From: Ostrinia nubilalis
Taxonomy: Eukaryota; Arthropoda; Insecta; Lepidoptera; Crambidae
DNA: 64,000 bases
NCBI RefSeq assembly: GCF_963855985.1
Contig: NC_087116.1
Location: 7,217,001-7,281,000 of the forward strand
Direction: 5' to 3'
Made by a program: the position numbers and the translations under genes. The notes beneath the pieces are model-generated. The model was not told where the DNA came from. It ran no database searches and worked only from the letters and a program-made list of their open reading frames with translations. Of the stretch, positions 52,005 through 60,945 are shown piece by piece (the stretch's first letter is position 1; every line of letters begins with the position of its first letter).

Positions 52005-53073
52005 ATGTTCGTAAGTTTTTTACTGATTCACTTTGATTGTGTTTATTGTGTGAGTGCTAATTTAGTGTGTTATGTTTATTAAATCATCTTTAGGTCGGAC
52101 ATTGAGTATTACAACAAGATTGAAGCCAAGCCTCGAGCTGCCCGCAAGCGGGAGGACTTGGAGGACGACGAGCGCCCCATTCAGCGACCTCGGAAGGCGA
52201 GCAAGGCGGTGTTTTACGATTCTGAGGACGAGCATGCTAGCAAACGGTGAGTTTAAGTAATTTTAGGCTTGACTGTCGTATAACTTGAGTTCGCGTATTA
52301 TCACCAATGATTACTGTATGTTTATTTAAAATTACTTTGTGATTAAACAGATATTTTTGTTATAATTTCAGTACAAAGACACTAAAGAAGCCCCCACCGT
52401 CTAAGCGCAAGTCTGCTGCAGGCCTTGAAAAAGATCTCTTCGATTCGGAAGACGAACAAGTTCATAAGCGGTAAGTTATTATGCAATACTTAACAGAGTT
52501 ACACATATTGGTTCTGGTAGTTAAGTTTATTAGAAATCTCTTATGGATGATAATTTTGCTCCCATCTTTAAATTCATCTTCTTTTGTTTGATAGTAAAGA
52601 TATTATAAACGTCATATTAATTAATTTATAAGATGTTAGTTGTACCTATCATTTATTTATCGATGATTGATCTTTTCAGAGTCGGCAAAGAGACGAAGAG
52701 ACCTGCAGCGTTGAAGCGCAAACGAGCTCGGGCTGACGGTTGGGAGCTGGAGCTGGACGACGAGGAAGACGTCGAGGCCAGCAGAGCGCGCGCCGCGCCC
52801 GCCCGCCTGCAGTCCGTGCTCACGCGCCGCGTGGCGGACGGCAACCTGCGCAGCACCGCCAACCTGCCCGGCGACCTGTTCGTGGAGCTGCGGCTCTACA
52901 ACGCCAAGGACATCCGCTCGGTGGCGCCCAAGGATCGCTGGGAGAAATCGGTCTTGGCGCTCAAGTACCAGACGGATTCTGACGCTGAGGAAGTGAATCT
53001 CTTGCGCCAGTTTATTAAGAGAGCGCGCGCAGAATTCGTTGAGGAAGGTACATTTTTCCCCAATAGGAAGTAG
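52005..53073 (+). CDS. Spliced Polinton gene, charged protein with duplicated exon modules, function unknown
   Basis: There are four apparent exons: ATGTTC at 52005-52010 with GTAAGT donor; exon 2 from 52094 (or 52107) to 52246; exon 3, 52372-52470; exon 4, 52680-53073, ending in TAG. Introns 2 and 3 are GT-AG and both phase 2, and exon lengths of 153 and 99 nt are multiples of three. Exon 2 ends DSEDEHASKR and exon 3 ends DSEDEQVHKR, so the module was duplicated with its intron boundary. The protein is rich in KR and DE; exon 4 adds LKRKRARAD (a likely nuclear signal) and a possibly folded end (FVELRLYNAKDIRSVAPKDR region). Exon 1 does not fit the obvious acceptor: ATGTTC is phase 0 but the 52094 acceptor needs phase 2. 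An acceptor after 52106 would fit. AATAAA lies at 53141. No family recognised; a terminal protein or DNA-packaging protein is only a guess. Confidence 0.65.
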
Positions 53074-53257
53074 GTAGATTTAGGTACGAGTAGTTTTAGT
53101 TTTTATTATAATTTGTGTCTTAGTTGTAAGTTATTGAAATAATAAATACTTGATTATACTTTATAACGTACTGAGTGCTCAATCTATTTGATTTTATTTA
53201 TAACAACCCTTTCCTTAAGTAACTTTTGTATTTGTAACATATAATTAAATATTAAAA

Positions 53258-56200
53258 ATGTCGAACAGATCTATATACTGTTCGGTTTGTGATATTTCCG
53301 TCAAAAGTAAAGCTTTCTCAGCTCATCTTAGAAGTACGATTCATAAAAATAACTCAGCCGTTGAAGTATGTGATGGTATAGAAAAGGTAGCCAGTGCTTT
53401 CCGTAGTCGAATCGCATCGTACCGATTGCGCTACGGCGCGGACGAGCCCGAGCGCGCCGCGCAGCCGCCGGCCGAGTTCCTGCGCGGGCTGCGCGCGCGC
53501 GTCCTGCAGCTGCTCCGCGCGCGCCAGTTAACTTTCGACACCATTAAGGTGAACTTTGAATTGTTTGCTGAATTCCATTTGAAAACCAATGATTCGGACA
53601 AGACAGAAATAAAGTCTTTCGCTACGGAAAACATTATCATTCACAGGAATTTTAATTTTCAAGACATTTTTTCTGAAATAGTTGACATCACATCAACTAA
53701 AATTGACGAATTTGAAGAACGGGACAGCGGCTGGTTATTTTTACGTAATTGTCACTTGGAAGTTAATATCAATAAGTATAATCCTCTTCGAGCATCTAAA
53801 TTTATTGACTTGCCAAAAGCTATAAAGCTTAAACGTGCGTGCATTAACATTCAAAATAGAGACGAGTTTTGTTTCTTGTGGAGCGTCATAGCTGCGTTGT
53901 TCCCAGCTAAAAACAATGCGCATCGAACTTCTTCTTATCCTCATTTTAAAAACGTAGTGAATGTAAATAATATGTCGTTTCCCGTGAGGTTTTCCGATAT
54001 AAAAACGTTTGAAAAAAATAATCCTAGTATAAGCGTTAATGTTTATGGGCTCAAAAATAAAACAAATATTGTTGGTCCGTTATATCGAACCCAGAATAAA
54101 AAAAGAAACCATATAAACTTATTGTACATAGAAAGAGGAAATTGTTCTCATTATTGTTTAATAAAAAATCTTACTCGTTTAATGAGATCGCAAATAACTA
54201 AGCATCACGGCAAAATATATTTTTGTGACGATTGTATGATATTTTTTGAGAATGAACATAAATTAAATTCTCATGTGTGTGGTGGTGTCACCACTATTTT
54301 GCCGAAGCGTGGTACACTTATTGAATTTAAGAATTTTGAAAAAATGCAGGATATGCCGTTTGTAATATACGCGGATTTCGAATCCCTTTTGCAAACCAGT
54401 CCGGATGGTCCGAGTTCAAATTGTACCGAAACGTTTCAAAAACACATACCAGCTGCTTTTGCTTATTACGTTGTCTGCTCTTATAATAGTTTATTAAACC
54501 GTTACGTATCTTACCGCGGTGAAGATTGTGTTGAAGTTTTTATAAAAAATATTAAGAGAGATGTATCAAGAATATTACAACTTTACAAAAATCCAATCCC
54601 CATGAAAAAATTAACAAATTACGAAGTGGAAATGTTTCAAAAAACAAAATATTGTTATTTGTGCAATCAATTATTATTTGACGATAGAGTTAAAGACCAC
54701 TGTCACCTGACAGGCAAGTATCGCGGTGCGGCACATTCTTACTGTAATCTTAATTTTCGTTTACCGCAATTCGTACCTGTATTTTTTCATAACTTGTCGG
54801 GCTACGATAGCCATTTATTTATTTGTCAATTGGGACAAACATCAGGACCCATCAAGGTTATAGCTAAAAATAAAGAAAATTACATATCATTTACTAAGTT
54901 TTTTACGACAGATGACAATAAACATATGGCGGTTCGTTTTGTAGACTCCTTTAAATTTTTGGGCACAAGCCTTGAAAAATTAGTTTCAAATTTAAATACA
55001 GAAGATTTTGCACATTTACTTAAATTCTTTCCTGAACATGAGAAGTTCGAGTTGTTAAGACGGAAAGGTGTGTACCCATATGAATATATGTCCACCTGGG
55101 AGTCATACAATGAAAAGGAACTGCCTCCTCGACAGTGCTTCTATACAAGTTTAAGTGATTCTACTGTTTCAGAGTCTGATTATAAACATGCTAATGATGT
55201 CTGGAAAGAATTTAATTTAAAAAATCTGGGCGAATACACAGATTTGTATTTGAAATCAGATGTATTGTTACTAGCAGATGTGTTTGAAAAGTTTCGCCAC
55301 ACGTGTAAGACAAATTACAATTTAGACCCTTCGTTCTATCTTACAGCCCCAAGTTTGAGTTTTGACGCTATGCTTCTTAAAACGAACGTTAAACTTGAAT
55401 TGATCGAGGACTTGGAAATAATTCGATTAATTCAGAAAGGTATTCGCGGAGGAGTATGTCTCTGTTCTACGAGATATGCAAAAGCAAATAACAAATATTT
55501 ATCAGATTACGAACCGACTTCTCCGGATAACTATTTATTTTACATAGATTGTAATAATTTGTACGGATATGCAATGTGTTCGTATTTACCACATTCGGAA
55601 TTTAGACTATTAAATAGTTCAGAATTTGATCGTCGTGAAATCCTTGAGACACCCGATGATTCTGAGGAAGGCTATATTTTGGAAGTAGATTTAGAATACC
55701 CAGAAAATTTACACGATTTACATAACGAATTACCCTTTTGCCCTCAAAAATTTTGTCCACCCGGTTCAAAAGCTCCGAAACTAATACCAAACTTATACGA
55801 TAAATTCAACTACGTTATCCATTATGTACATTTAAAAACGTGTTTAACTCATGGTTTAAAGCTAAAAAAAATTCATAAAGTAATAAAATTTAAACAGAGC
55901 CCTTATTTAAAACAATACATTGATTTAAATACAGAATTACGACAAAAAGCTAAATCTACTTTCGAACAGGATTTCTTTAAGTTGCTAAATAACAGTATTT
56001 TCGGTAAAACTTTAGAAGATACGGAAAAAAGACTCGATGTAAAGTTAGTCAATAAGTGGGTTGATACTAAAAATAAAACAAAAAAACAATTCACTGCAGA
56101 ACAATTAATAGCGAGACCAAATTATCATAGTTCTACTATTTTTTCTGAAAATTTTGTTGCTGTTCAATTGAAACCAGAGTCCGTTATATTGAACAAACCT

Positions 56201-56785
56201 ATTTATATAGGGTTTACGGTGTTAGAAATTTCAAAAAGCCACATGTACCAATTTCATTATTCTGTTATGAAACCGTTTTATGGCAGCAATTTGAAACTTT
56301 GTTATACGGACACAGATAGTTTCCTATACTCTGTGAAGACTACTGACGTATATAAAGACCTTAAAAATAATTTTCAAACCTATTTTGATACAAGCAACTA
56401 TGAAAAAAATAATTCTTACGGTATAATATGTCAAAACAAAAAGGTTCCTGGCTTGTTTAAAGACGAACTAGGCGGACAACTTATTACGGAATTTGTTGGT
56501 CTGAGATCTAAATTATATTGTATCAAAACGAAAACTAAAGAAATAAAGAAGGCAAAAGGCATTAAAAATCCCGTGGTAAAGCAGTTGTTTTTCAAAGACT
56601 ACAATCAAGCTTTGTTGGATAAAAAAATAATTCGCAAGAAAAATATAATTTTTAGATCTATCAAACATCAAATATTTACTCAATCTGTTAATAAAGTGGT
56701 TTTGTCATCTAATGACGATAAACGTATCATATTAAGGAATAATATAGATACATTGGCTTGGGGCCATAAATCCAGATTATTTTAG
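53258..56785 (+). CDS. PolB: Protein-primed family B DNA polymerase of the Polinton
   Basis: It has 1175 codons and is fully open. An N-terminal zinc finger (C8, C11, H23, H29) is followed by an Arg/Ala-rich GC-rich insert (about residues 55-90). A second Cys/His cluster includes C323, C326 and H339. A conserved CFLWSVIAALFP region typical of Polinton PolB N-termini lies between. A DHCHLTGKYRGAAH motif (C466, C469, D480, H481, H483), resembling the zinc site of endonuclease VII, is next to the exonuclease. Exo motifs are intact: D373/E375 (YADFES), D517 (HNLSGYD), Y664/D668. Polymerase motif A has D764 (DCNNLYG), motif B NNSIFGK (N912), and motif C YTDTDS (D1018, D1020). It should copy both ends of the element from a protein primer. 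The next gene upstream ends 185 bp away; AATAAA follows at 56944. Confidence 0.96.
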   Translation: MSNRSIYCSVCDISVKSKAFSAHLRSTIHKNNSAVEVCDGIEKVASAFRSRIASYRLRYGADEPERAAQPPAEFLRGLRARVLQLLRARQLTFDTIKVNFELFAEFHLKTNDSDKTEIKSFATENIIIHRNFNFQDIFSEIVDITSTKIDEFEERDSGWLFLRNCHLEVNINKYNPLRASKFIDLPKAIKLKRACINIQNRDEFCFLWSVIAALFPAKNNAHRTSSYPHFKNVVNVNNMSFPVRFSDIKTFEKNNPSISVNVYGLKNKTNIVGPLYRTQNKKRNHINLLYIERGNCSHYCLIKNLTRLMRSQITKHHGKIYFCDDCMIFFENEHKLNSHVCGGVTTILPKRGTLIEFKNFEKMQDMPFVIYADFESLLQTSPDGPSSNCTETFQKHIPAAFAYYVVCSYNSLLNRYVSYRGEDCVEVFIKNIKRDVSRILQLYKNPIPMKKLTNYEVEMFQKTKYCYLCNQLLFDDRVKDHCHLTGKYRGAAHSYCNLNFRLPQFVPVFFHNLSGYDSHLFICQLGQTSGPIKVIAKNKENYISFTKFFTTDDNKHMAVRFVDSFKFLGTSLEKLVSNLNTEDFAHLLKFFPEHEKFELLRRKGVYPYEYMSTWESYNEKELPPRQCFYTSLSDSTVSESDYKHANDVWKEFNLKNLGEYTDLYLKSDVLLLADVFEKFRHTCKTNYNLDPSFYLTAPSLSFDAMLLKTNVKLELIEDLEIIRLIQKGIRGGVCLCSTRYAKANNKYLSDYEPTSPDNYLFYIDCNNLYGYAMCSYLPHSEFRLLNSSEFDRREILETPDDSEEGYILEVDLEYPENLHDLHNELPFCPQKFCPPGSKAPKLIPNLYDKFNYVIHYVHLKTCLTHGLKLKKIHKVIKFKQSPYLKQYIDLNTELRQKAKSTFEQDFFKLLNNSIFGKTLEDTEKRLDVKLVNKWVDTKNKTKKQFTAEQLIARPNYHSSTIFSENFVAVQLKPESVILNKPIYIGFTVLEISKSHMYQFHYSVMKPFYGSNLKLCYTDTDSFLYSVKTTDVYKDLKNNFQTYFDTSNYEKNNSYGIICQNKKVPGLFKDELGGQLITEFVGLRSKLYCIKTKTKEIKKAKGIKNPVVKQLFFKDYNQALLDKKIIRKKNIIFRSIKHQIFTQSVNKVVLSSNDDKRIILRNNIDTLAWGHKSRLF
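53425..53530 (+). other. GC-rich patch within the PolB N-terminal region
   Basis: A run with GCGCGCGCG and CCGCGCAGCCGCCGGCC phrases encodes Arg/Ala/Pro-rich residues between the zinc finger and the conserved N-terminal domain. Similar patches occur in exon 4 of the upstream gene (52736-52925) and in the small ORF (57775-57855), while the rest of the element is AT-rich. Confidence 0.7.
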
Positions 56786-57540
56786 GTAATTACAATAAGT
56801 TTCTTAGATTCATATGAATAGATTGGGCATGCAATACAATATTTAGATTAAGTTTATTTTATATTTTAATTATGTAAATGTTTTAATTAGATTGCAAGCG
56901 CTTAGTTTAAGGCTAGGCTAACACAATTGTAAATTACCTATAAAATAAAATAACTAGATTAAAATACGTTTGTTGTTTTATTTAATACTTTTTATGTAAT
57001 GTAACTTTAAAATATTGCTAAACTCAACCTAGGAATCGAACCCTGAACTGCTAGTTAACGAAACATGTAGATTATAATATTTTACAAATACATACCTGCA
57101 AAAAAATTGCAATCATGCAAATAGTTAACAAACGAGGTCATATTGCCGTGCAAGTTCCAGCATGTTTGCAGCGCGATAGGGTTGTCAGATATAAATTTTA
57201 GAATGTTGGTTCTAATAATTACTTACAACGCTTTGACGTTATGAATACATTTTTTTTCTGTTCAGTTCAAAGGTTACCTGGCAGAGAATGCCCGATGTAT
57301 GCCTTATGTACCAACTTTGTGATATTAAAATATAAATAAATAAATAAATGTAGTTACAAGTGTTACAACTATTAATGTTTATATCCTAACCAATATAAAA
57401 ACGAGTAAATCTTTCGTTACTTTCTCAGTACCTGTATAATATTGAATGTGTTATGGAAAAGATTGACAACCCTAGTAGCTGGACTTGAAAAATGTTAAGT
57501 TTGCAAGAAATTAGAATCCGATCAGATTATTATATTTTTT
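56786..57540. other. Non-coding stretch between PolB and the small ORF
   Basis: It has a poly(A) signal AATAAA at 56944 and a tRNA-like T-arm complement (CTAGGAATCGAACCCTG) near 57030, possibly a SINE remnant. A TAAATAAATAAATAAATG run lies near 57332. No ORF. Confidence 0.5.
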
Positions 57541-57549
57541 TGTCATTCA

Positions 57550-57948
57550 TTTACTTTTCGAGCTCGGTTGAAGCGGTGTGCAATTGCATCACAAAATTGT
57601 AAGTATAATTTGATTCAAATAAAAAGGTTATTAAAAAAATATCTATTTCCTAATAATGTGTGTAACGTATTTTATAATTATGTTATTTTATTGTTACAGA
57701 AAATGTCCGACTGCGAAATTGTGTTCAACCAGTACGCACAAGACCCATTTGGAGCTGCTAGTGCGTTCAGGCCAGTTTGCCCTGAGCTGTACCAGCCGAG
57801 CCCCGCCGTGCCCGTGCCCGTGCCGCGGAAGCGGCAGCCCCGGCGCAGGAGCCACTTATTTAGGAGAATTCACTCTTATCAACCCAACTGTTTTCTTTAT
57901 TACTTAAACCTAACCATTTTACAAAAAGTTTACTTCCCTTTCTTTTAA
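57550..57948 (+). CDS. Small spliced ORF, convergent with the integrase, function unknown
   Basis: A donor GTAAGT at 57599 and an acceptor TTGTTACAG ending at 57699 define a 101-bp intron. The first exon appears non-coding and the ATG lies at 57703, three bases after the acceptor. The 81-residue product starts MSDCEIVFNQYAQDPFGAAS, then is Pro/Val-rich (PSPAVPVPVPRKRQPRRR) with a basic stretch. Its last 30 codons run antisense across the end of the integrase gene, so the true C-terminus may be spliced elsewhere or be a truncation. No domain recognised. Could be the surviving start of a lost larger gene. Confidence 0.5.
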   Translation, partial: FTFRARLKRCAIASQNCKYNLIQIKRLLKKYLFPNNVCNVFYNYVILLLQKMSDCEIVFNQYAQDPFGAASAFRPVCPELYQPSPAVPVPVPRKRQPRRRSHLFRRIHSYQPNCFLYYLNLTILQKVYFPFF

Positions 57949-58789
57949 TAACTTTTTCAATCAGATAATGATCGGGATACTTAGTTCTTTGTAATTCGTA
58001 TTCGTAAAACGTGCCTAAAATTATTTGCCTGTGTTTATCTTCAATTGTATATGTTTCAGGATTTGTTTGATTAACTTTTACTACACGAAAAATTTCCGTT
58101 GACCAGTTAGGGGTATAACCTTTATAAAATTCTCCTTTATATTTACTTATGCGAACAAAATCACCAACTTTTAATTTTGATCTAAGATTTTTTTTCTGTT
58201 TTTGGGTTTTAATTATGTTTGATCTAACTAAGATATGATTAGAGGTATTAACATCGACAGGCTTAAATTTCGTTATTCTATGCACAGTATTGTTATACTC
58301 TTTCACTACAGAGTTTATATTGTTTCCTAGCCATATATAACGTCCATGTAAACTAAACAGTTTGTAAATATGAGATTTTATCGTTCTTATTACACGTTCT
58401 ACTATAGATGCTTTTTTTACAGAGTATGTGGAATAGTGGTTTATTTTATATTTTTTCATTAATTGTTTAAATATATCATTATAAAACTCTGTTCCTAAGT
58501 CAGTTTGCAAATTTTTTGGCTTTCGTGTGGAATCCAATAAAATATTTTGCATTGCAGTCGAAACACATTTTTTTGTTTTCGATTTTAGAGGACTAATCCA
58601 TACATACTTGGATAGAGCATCTATTACAATAAGAATATATTTATATCCCTTATTGAATTGAGAAAACTTTTTAAAATCCATAAGATCTGCTTGCCATAAA
58701 TCATCTATTCCTTTAATAATTGTATGCCTACGAAAAAAATTTCGTCTCGCTGCTTTGTGAAGCTCGTTAACTATGTCTAGTTTACTCAT
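57860..58789 (-). CDS. INT: Polinton integrase with C-terminal chromodomain
   Basis: The ATG is at 58789; an upstream TTG in frame gives a longer reading but has no good start. 309 residues. The opening has an ELHKAARRNFFRR segment typical of these integrases. The catalytic core carries D35 (WQADL), D97 (TDLGTEF) and E131 (ASIVERVIRT), a retroviral-type DDE. An SH3-like region follows (VGDFVRISK), then a short chromodomain (EKVIKRKGSKLFVKWLG, NSWVDKSEF) at the very end. The chromodomain would bind histone-tail marks and bias target choice. The start overlaps the fiber stop by 8 nt (ATGAGTAA). The end is antisense to the small ORF. Confidence 0.95.
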   Translation of the reverse strand: MSKLDIVNELHKAARRNFFRRHTIIKGIDDLWQADLMDFKKFSQFNKGYKYILIVIDALSKYVWISPLKSKTKKCVSTAMQNILLDSTRKPKNLQTDLGTEFYNDIFKQLMKKYKINHYSTYSVKKASIVERVIRTIKSHIYKLFSLHGRYIWLGNNINSVVKEYNNTVHRITKFKPVDVNTSNHILVRSNIIKTQKQKKNLRSKLKVGDFVRISKYKGEFYKGYTPNWSTEIFRVVKVNQTNPETYTIEDKHRQIILGTFYEYELQRTKYPDHYLIEKVIKRKGSKLFVKWLGLSNKENSWVDKSEFS

Positions 58790-59129
58790 TTTTACTTGTT
58801 TTTGCTTCAATCATGCGATCGATTTCGTTTTTTGTGTAATACAATGTACTTAAATTACTAGAAGTTAATTTTTCTAAATTGTTTAAGTAAATTTTTAAAT
58901 TACTTTGAATTTTTTTCATTTCATTTTTAAGTTCTTTAATGCATCTATCGACATATTCCTTATTCACAGCTTCATCATCATTTTCAGGAGTTTGTAATCC
59001 CTTTAATCGCGAAGATTTCAAATCGAAGTCACCTGTATCTGATTTAACTAATGTTTCAGCGAGCGTGTCAATAAATTCAGATAGTCGTAAACGTTTATGT
59101 ACGTGATGACCAAATTTATCAATGTTCAT
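58782..59129 (-). CDS. Fiber-like protein of the Polinton, short trimeric-type motif
   Basis: An ATG at 59129 begins MNIDKFGHHVHKR, a start I recognise from Polinton-associated small proteins; an upstream TTG start would add nine residues but is unlikely. 115 residues. The middle contains SSRLKGLQTPENDDEAVNKE followed by YVD, resembling the DAVNKxYVD repeat found in tail-fiber proteins of phages and in viral fibers. The second half is a predicted coiled coil. A structural or attachment role is plausible, but no capsid protein is visible for it to join. It lies 41 nt after the DUF8207-like stop. Confidence 0.75.
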   Translation of the reverse strand: MNIDKFGHHVHKRLRLSEFIDTLAETLVKSDTGDFDLKSSRLKGLQTPENDDEAVNKEYVDRCIKELKNEMKKIQSNLKIYLNNLEKLTSSNLSTLYYTKNEIDRMIEAKTSKNE

Positions 59130-59170
59130 TGCAACCTTTCTGCTTTCTTTGCTCAATTAAGACTGTTGTA

Positions 59171-60169
59171 TTAAGCTGATTGATGATGTTTATATTTCAC
59201 ATTTATTATACCAGCTTCGGACAGTTCCTCGATTATTGCATAAATTTCATTATCTACTCCAGTGTTGCCAGCTTCTCTTGATGCGAGTAGTAATTTTAAT
59301 CGTTCGACTAATTCGTTTGGATCGTCCCAATAAACCAAATCGGTATCAGATTTTACTTTTTTTAAAATATCAATACCTCGCCCCTGTGAAACGCTTTCCA
59401 TGCTACTAGTTACGTTTCGTGCAAATTTAAATAATGGTTTTATTACATTCGTATATTTAAATCCCTTATTACTATTGACTGGTTTGGATGCATCCCAATT
59501 TCGCCTATGTGCATTAGTGTCTATAAGTAAAAGTTTATAGTTTTCCAAATCATCCTTTGAAACAATATCTAGATTTGGAATCTTTTTATACAATAATTCC
59601 TTTAGACCTTGAGTGTTTTCCATGACTCGATTTCCGATTTTTAGTGTTCGACCATCATCGTAAACACGTGATTTTCCAAGCATAAGTTTCCCTCGTTCAT
59701 TTCTAACGCCATAAGGGACGTCTTTCATCACATCAGATGACGTGGACCATGATAATGATGCGTTTCCAACACTTGATGGAGAAGACTGAAGGGACTTAAA
59801 TGAATTCTCGCTCACGTTATGCTCTTCAGGTGGCGATGTCGTGAGGGTTTTGTCAGATGTTCGAAAAACGTCATCTGTCGAGTTTTCTTCTTCATCTACA
59901 GATTCTTCATAATCTTCGCTTTGGGAGTTCGATGACTCGCTTTCACTGTACTTAGCTCTTTTTATAGAATGATATTGCTCAGTTTCGTCTTCGTTTATTT
60001 TCTGTTTTTCACAAGGTTTGTTTGCCAATCGATTAAGTGGATCAACAATAGGCTTAAACATCGTTTCCAAAGCAACGTCATTAGCACTTTTAGCATTTTT
60101 TATCATCTTAACTTTCCTTTTTACAGCTTTTGCTGATTTAACAATTTGTTCCTTTAAATTTCTGTTCAT
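59171..60169 (-). CDS. DUF8207-like Polinton protein, function unknown
   Basis: 332 residues. The N-terminus is basic (KSAKAVKRKVKMIKNAK), then a long acidic and Ser-rich low-complexity region (residues about 65-130: SESESSNSQSEDYEESVDEE). The folded C-terminal half reads YGVRNERGKLMLGKSRVYDD, ENTQGLKELLYKKIPN, YKLLLIDTNAHRRNW, which matches my memory of an uncharacterised arthropod domain listed as DUF8207, associated with these elements. It lies 89 nt after the ATPase stop in the same transcription direction. Too short and wrong in motif for a double-jelly-roll capsid. May be a minor virion or scaffold protein. The domain name should be confirmed by search. Confidence 0.75.
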   Translation of the reverse strand: MNRNLKEQIVKSAKAVKRKVKMIKNAKSANDVALETMFKPIVDPLNRLANKPCEKQKINEDETEQYHSIKRAKYSESESSNSQSEDYEESVDEEENSTDDVFRTSDKTLTTSPPEEHNVSENSFKSLQSSPSSVGNASLSWSTSSDVMKDVPYGVRNERGKLMLGKSRVYDDGRTLKIGNRVMENTQGLKELLYKKIPNLDIVSKDDLENYKLLLIDTNAHRRNWDASKPVNSNKGFKYTNVIKPLFKFARNVTSSMESVSQGRGIDILKKVKSDTDLVYWDDPNELVERLKLLLASREAGNTGVDNEIYAIIEELSEAGIINVKYKHHQSA

Positions 60170-60258
60170 ATTAATAAGTTTCCACTCAGCATGAAATCAC
60201 AAATGAAACTGATTAATTACCAATATAACATCTATTTATGAATGTTACACCACCATTG

Positions 60259-60945
60259 TTAGTCGACTACTATGAACGTATCGAATGCCATTCTATAATA
60301 TCCCTTATTTCGTTCACAGTCTTTGTTGATTACGACATAACTGTAAGGTTTTCTCCAAACAGTAGAGCACATTTCGCGGAACTGAGTCCATGTCATATCA
60401 GATCCTACATGTTCTTCATAAACATGTTTCAAATTTATATCGTCTTGCTTAAATAATATTATCAAATTGGAATTGTCCCTCACAAGTTGTTTGGGTATTT
60501 TAGTGTAAGTTTGATTAATATAAAAACAATCAATATTTTTATGGCGACCCATTGCAAAATAGTCCCTGATGTTATTTTGGTTTTCACAAGCAACGTCATC
60601 GAATATAATAATTGAGTCAGGCAAAGCTTCATGCGGGCTCAATATTTCACTGTTATGATTATATTTGTAATAAGATATGCCTGCAACCCTATTTAACACG
60701 TGTTCTAAAAATATGTATTTAGGTTGATACAAAGATTTAGAATACACGTAAAGGTTACGAAAACGCGGACCATCCTGATGTAACAGTAAGCTAATAACTA
60801 AATTTGTCTTTCCGCAATTGGATGGACCACAAACAAGGCTGCGTATAGTGTTAGGTAATAGTTTACCATGACGTTTTGGTACAGTTGATGACACAGGACC
60901 AACACATTCTAATTTTAACGAGTCTTTTTGCTTCAGGAACTTCAT
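60259..60945 (-). CDS. ATP: Packaging-type ATPase (A32/FtsK-HerA superfamily) of the Polinton
   Basis: 228 residues. Walker A is GPSNCGKT (G40-T47), Walker B is SIIIFDDV with D116/D117. NQTYTKIPKQLVRDN and a FREMCS region follow, as in the A32-like ATPases of Polintons and large DNA viruses. The expected role is DNA translocation into a procapsid, which is odd for an element without visible capsid genes; another possibility is a function in DNA handling that does not need a capsid. It is the first gene from the right end, 164 bp inside the TIR, so the promoter for the minus-strand block probably lies at 60946-61109. Confidence 0.93.
   Translation of the reverse strand: MKFLKQKDSLKLECVGPVSSTVPKRHGKLLPNTIRSLVCGPSNCGKTNLVISLLLHQDGPRFRNLYVYSKSLYQPKYIFLEHVLNRVAGISYYKYNHNSEILSPHEALPDSIIIFDDVACENQNNIRDYFAMGRHKNIDCFYINQTYTKIPKQLVRDNSNLIILFKQDDINLKHVYEEHVGSDMTWTQFREMCSTVWRKPYSYVVINKDCERNKGYYRMAFDTFIVVD

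Noticed and set aside
52740..52982. Arg/Ala-rich ORF in another frame of exon 4 and the antisense ORF at 52653
   Set aside because: Shadows caused by the GC-rich patch; exon 4 in its own frame joins exons 2 and 3 with matching phases.
51990..53073. Spliced gene as a host gene unrelated to the Polinton
   Set aside because: It lies well inside the exact TIR and TSD boundaries, next to PolB and in the same orientation, so it travels with the element even if host-derived.
59171..60169. DUF8207-like protein as the missing major capsid protein
   Set aside because: It has a long disordered acidic region and only about 150 folded residues, too little for a double jelly roll of the usual size.
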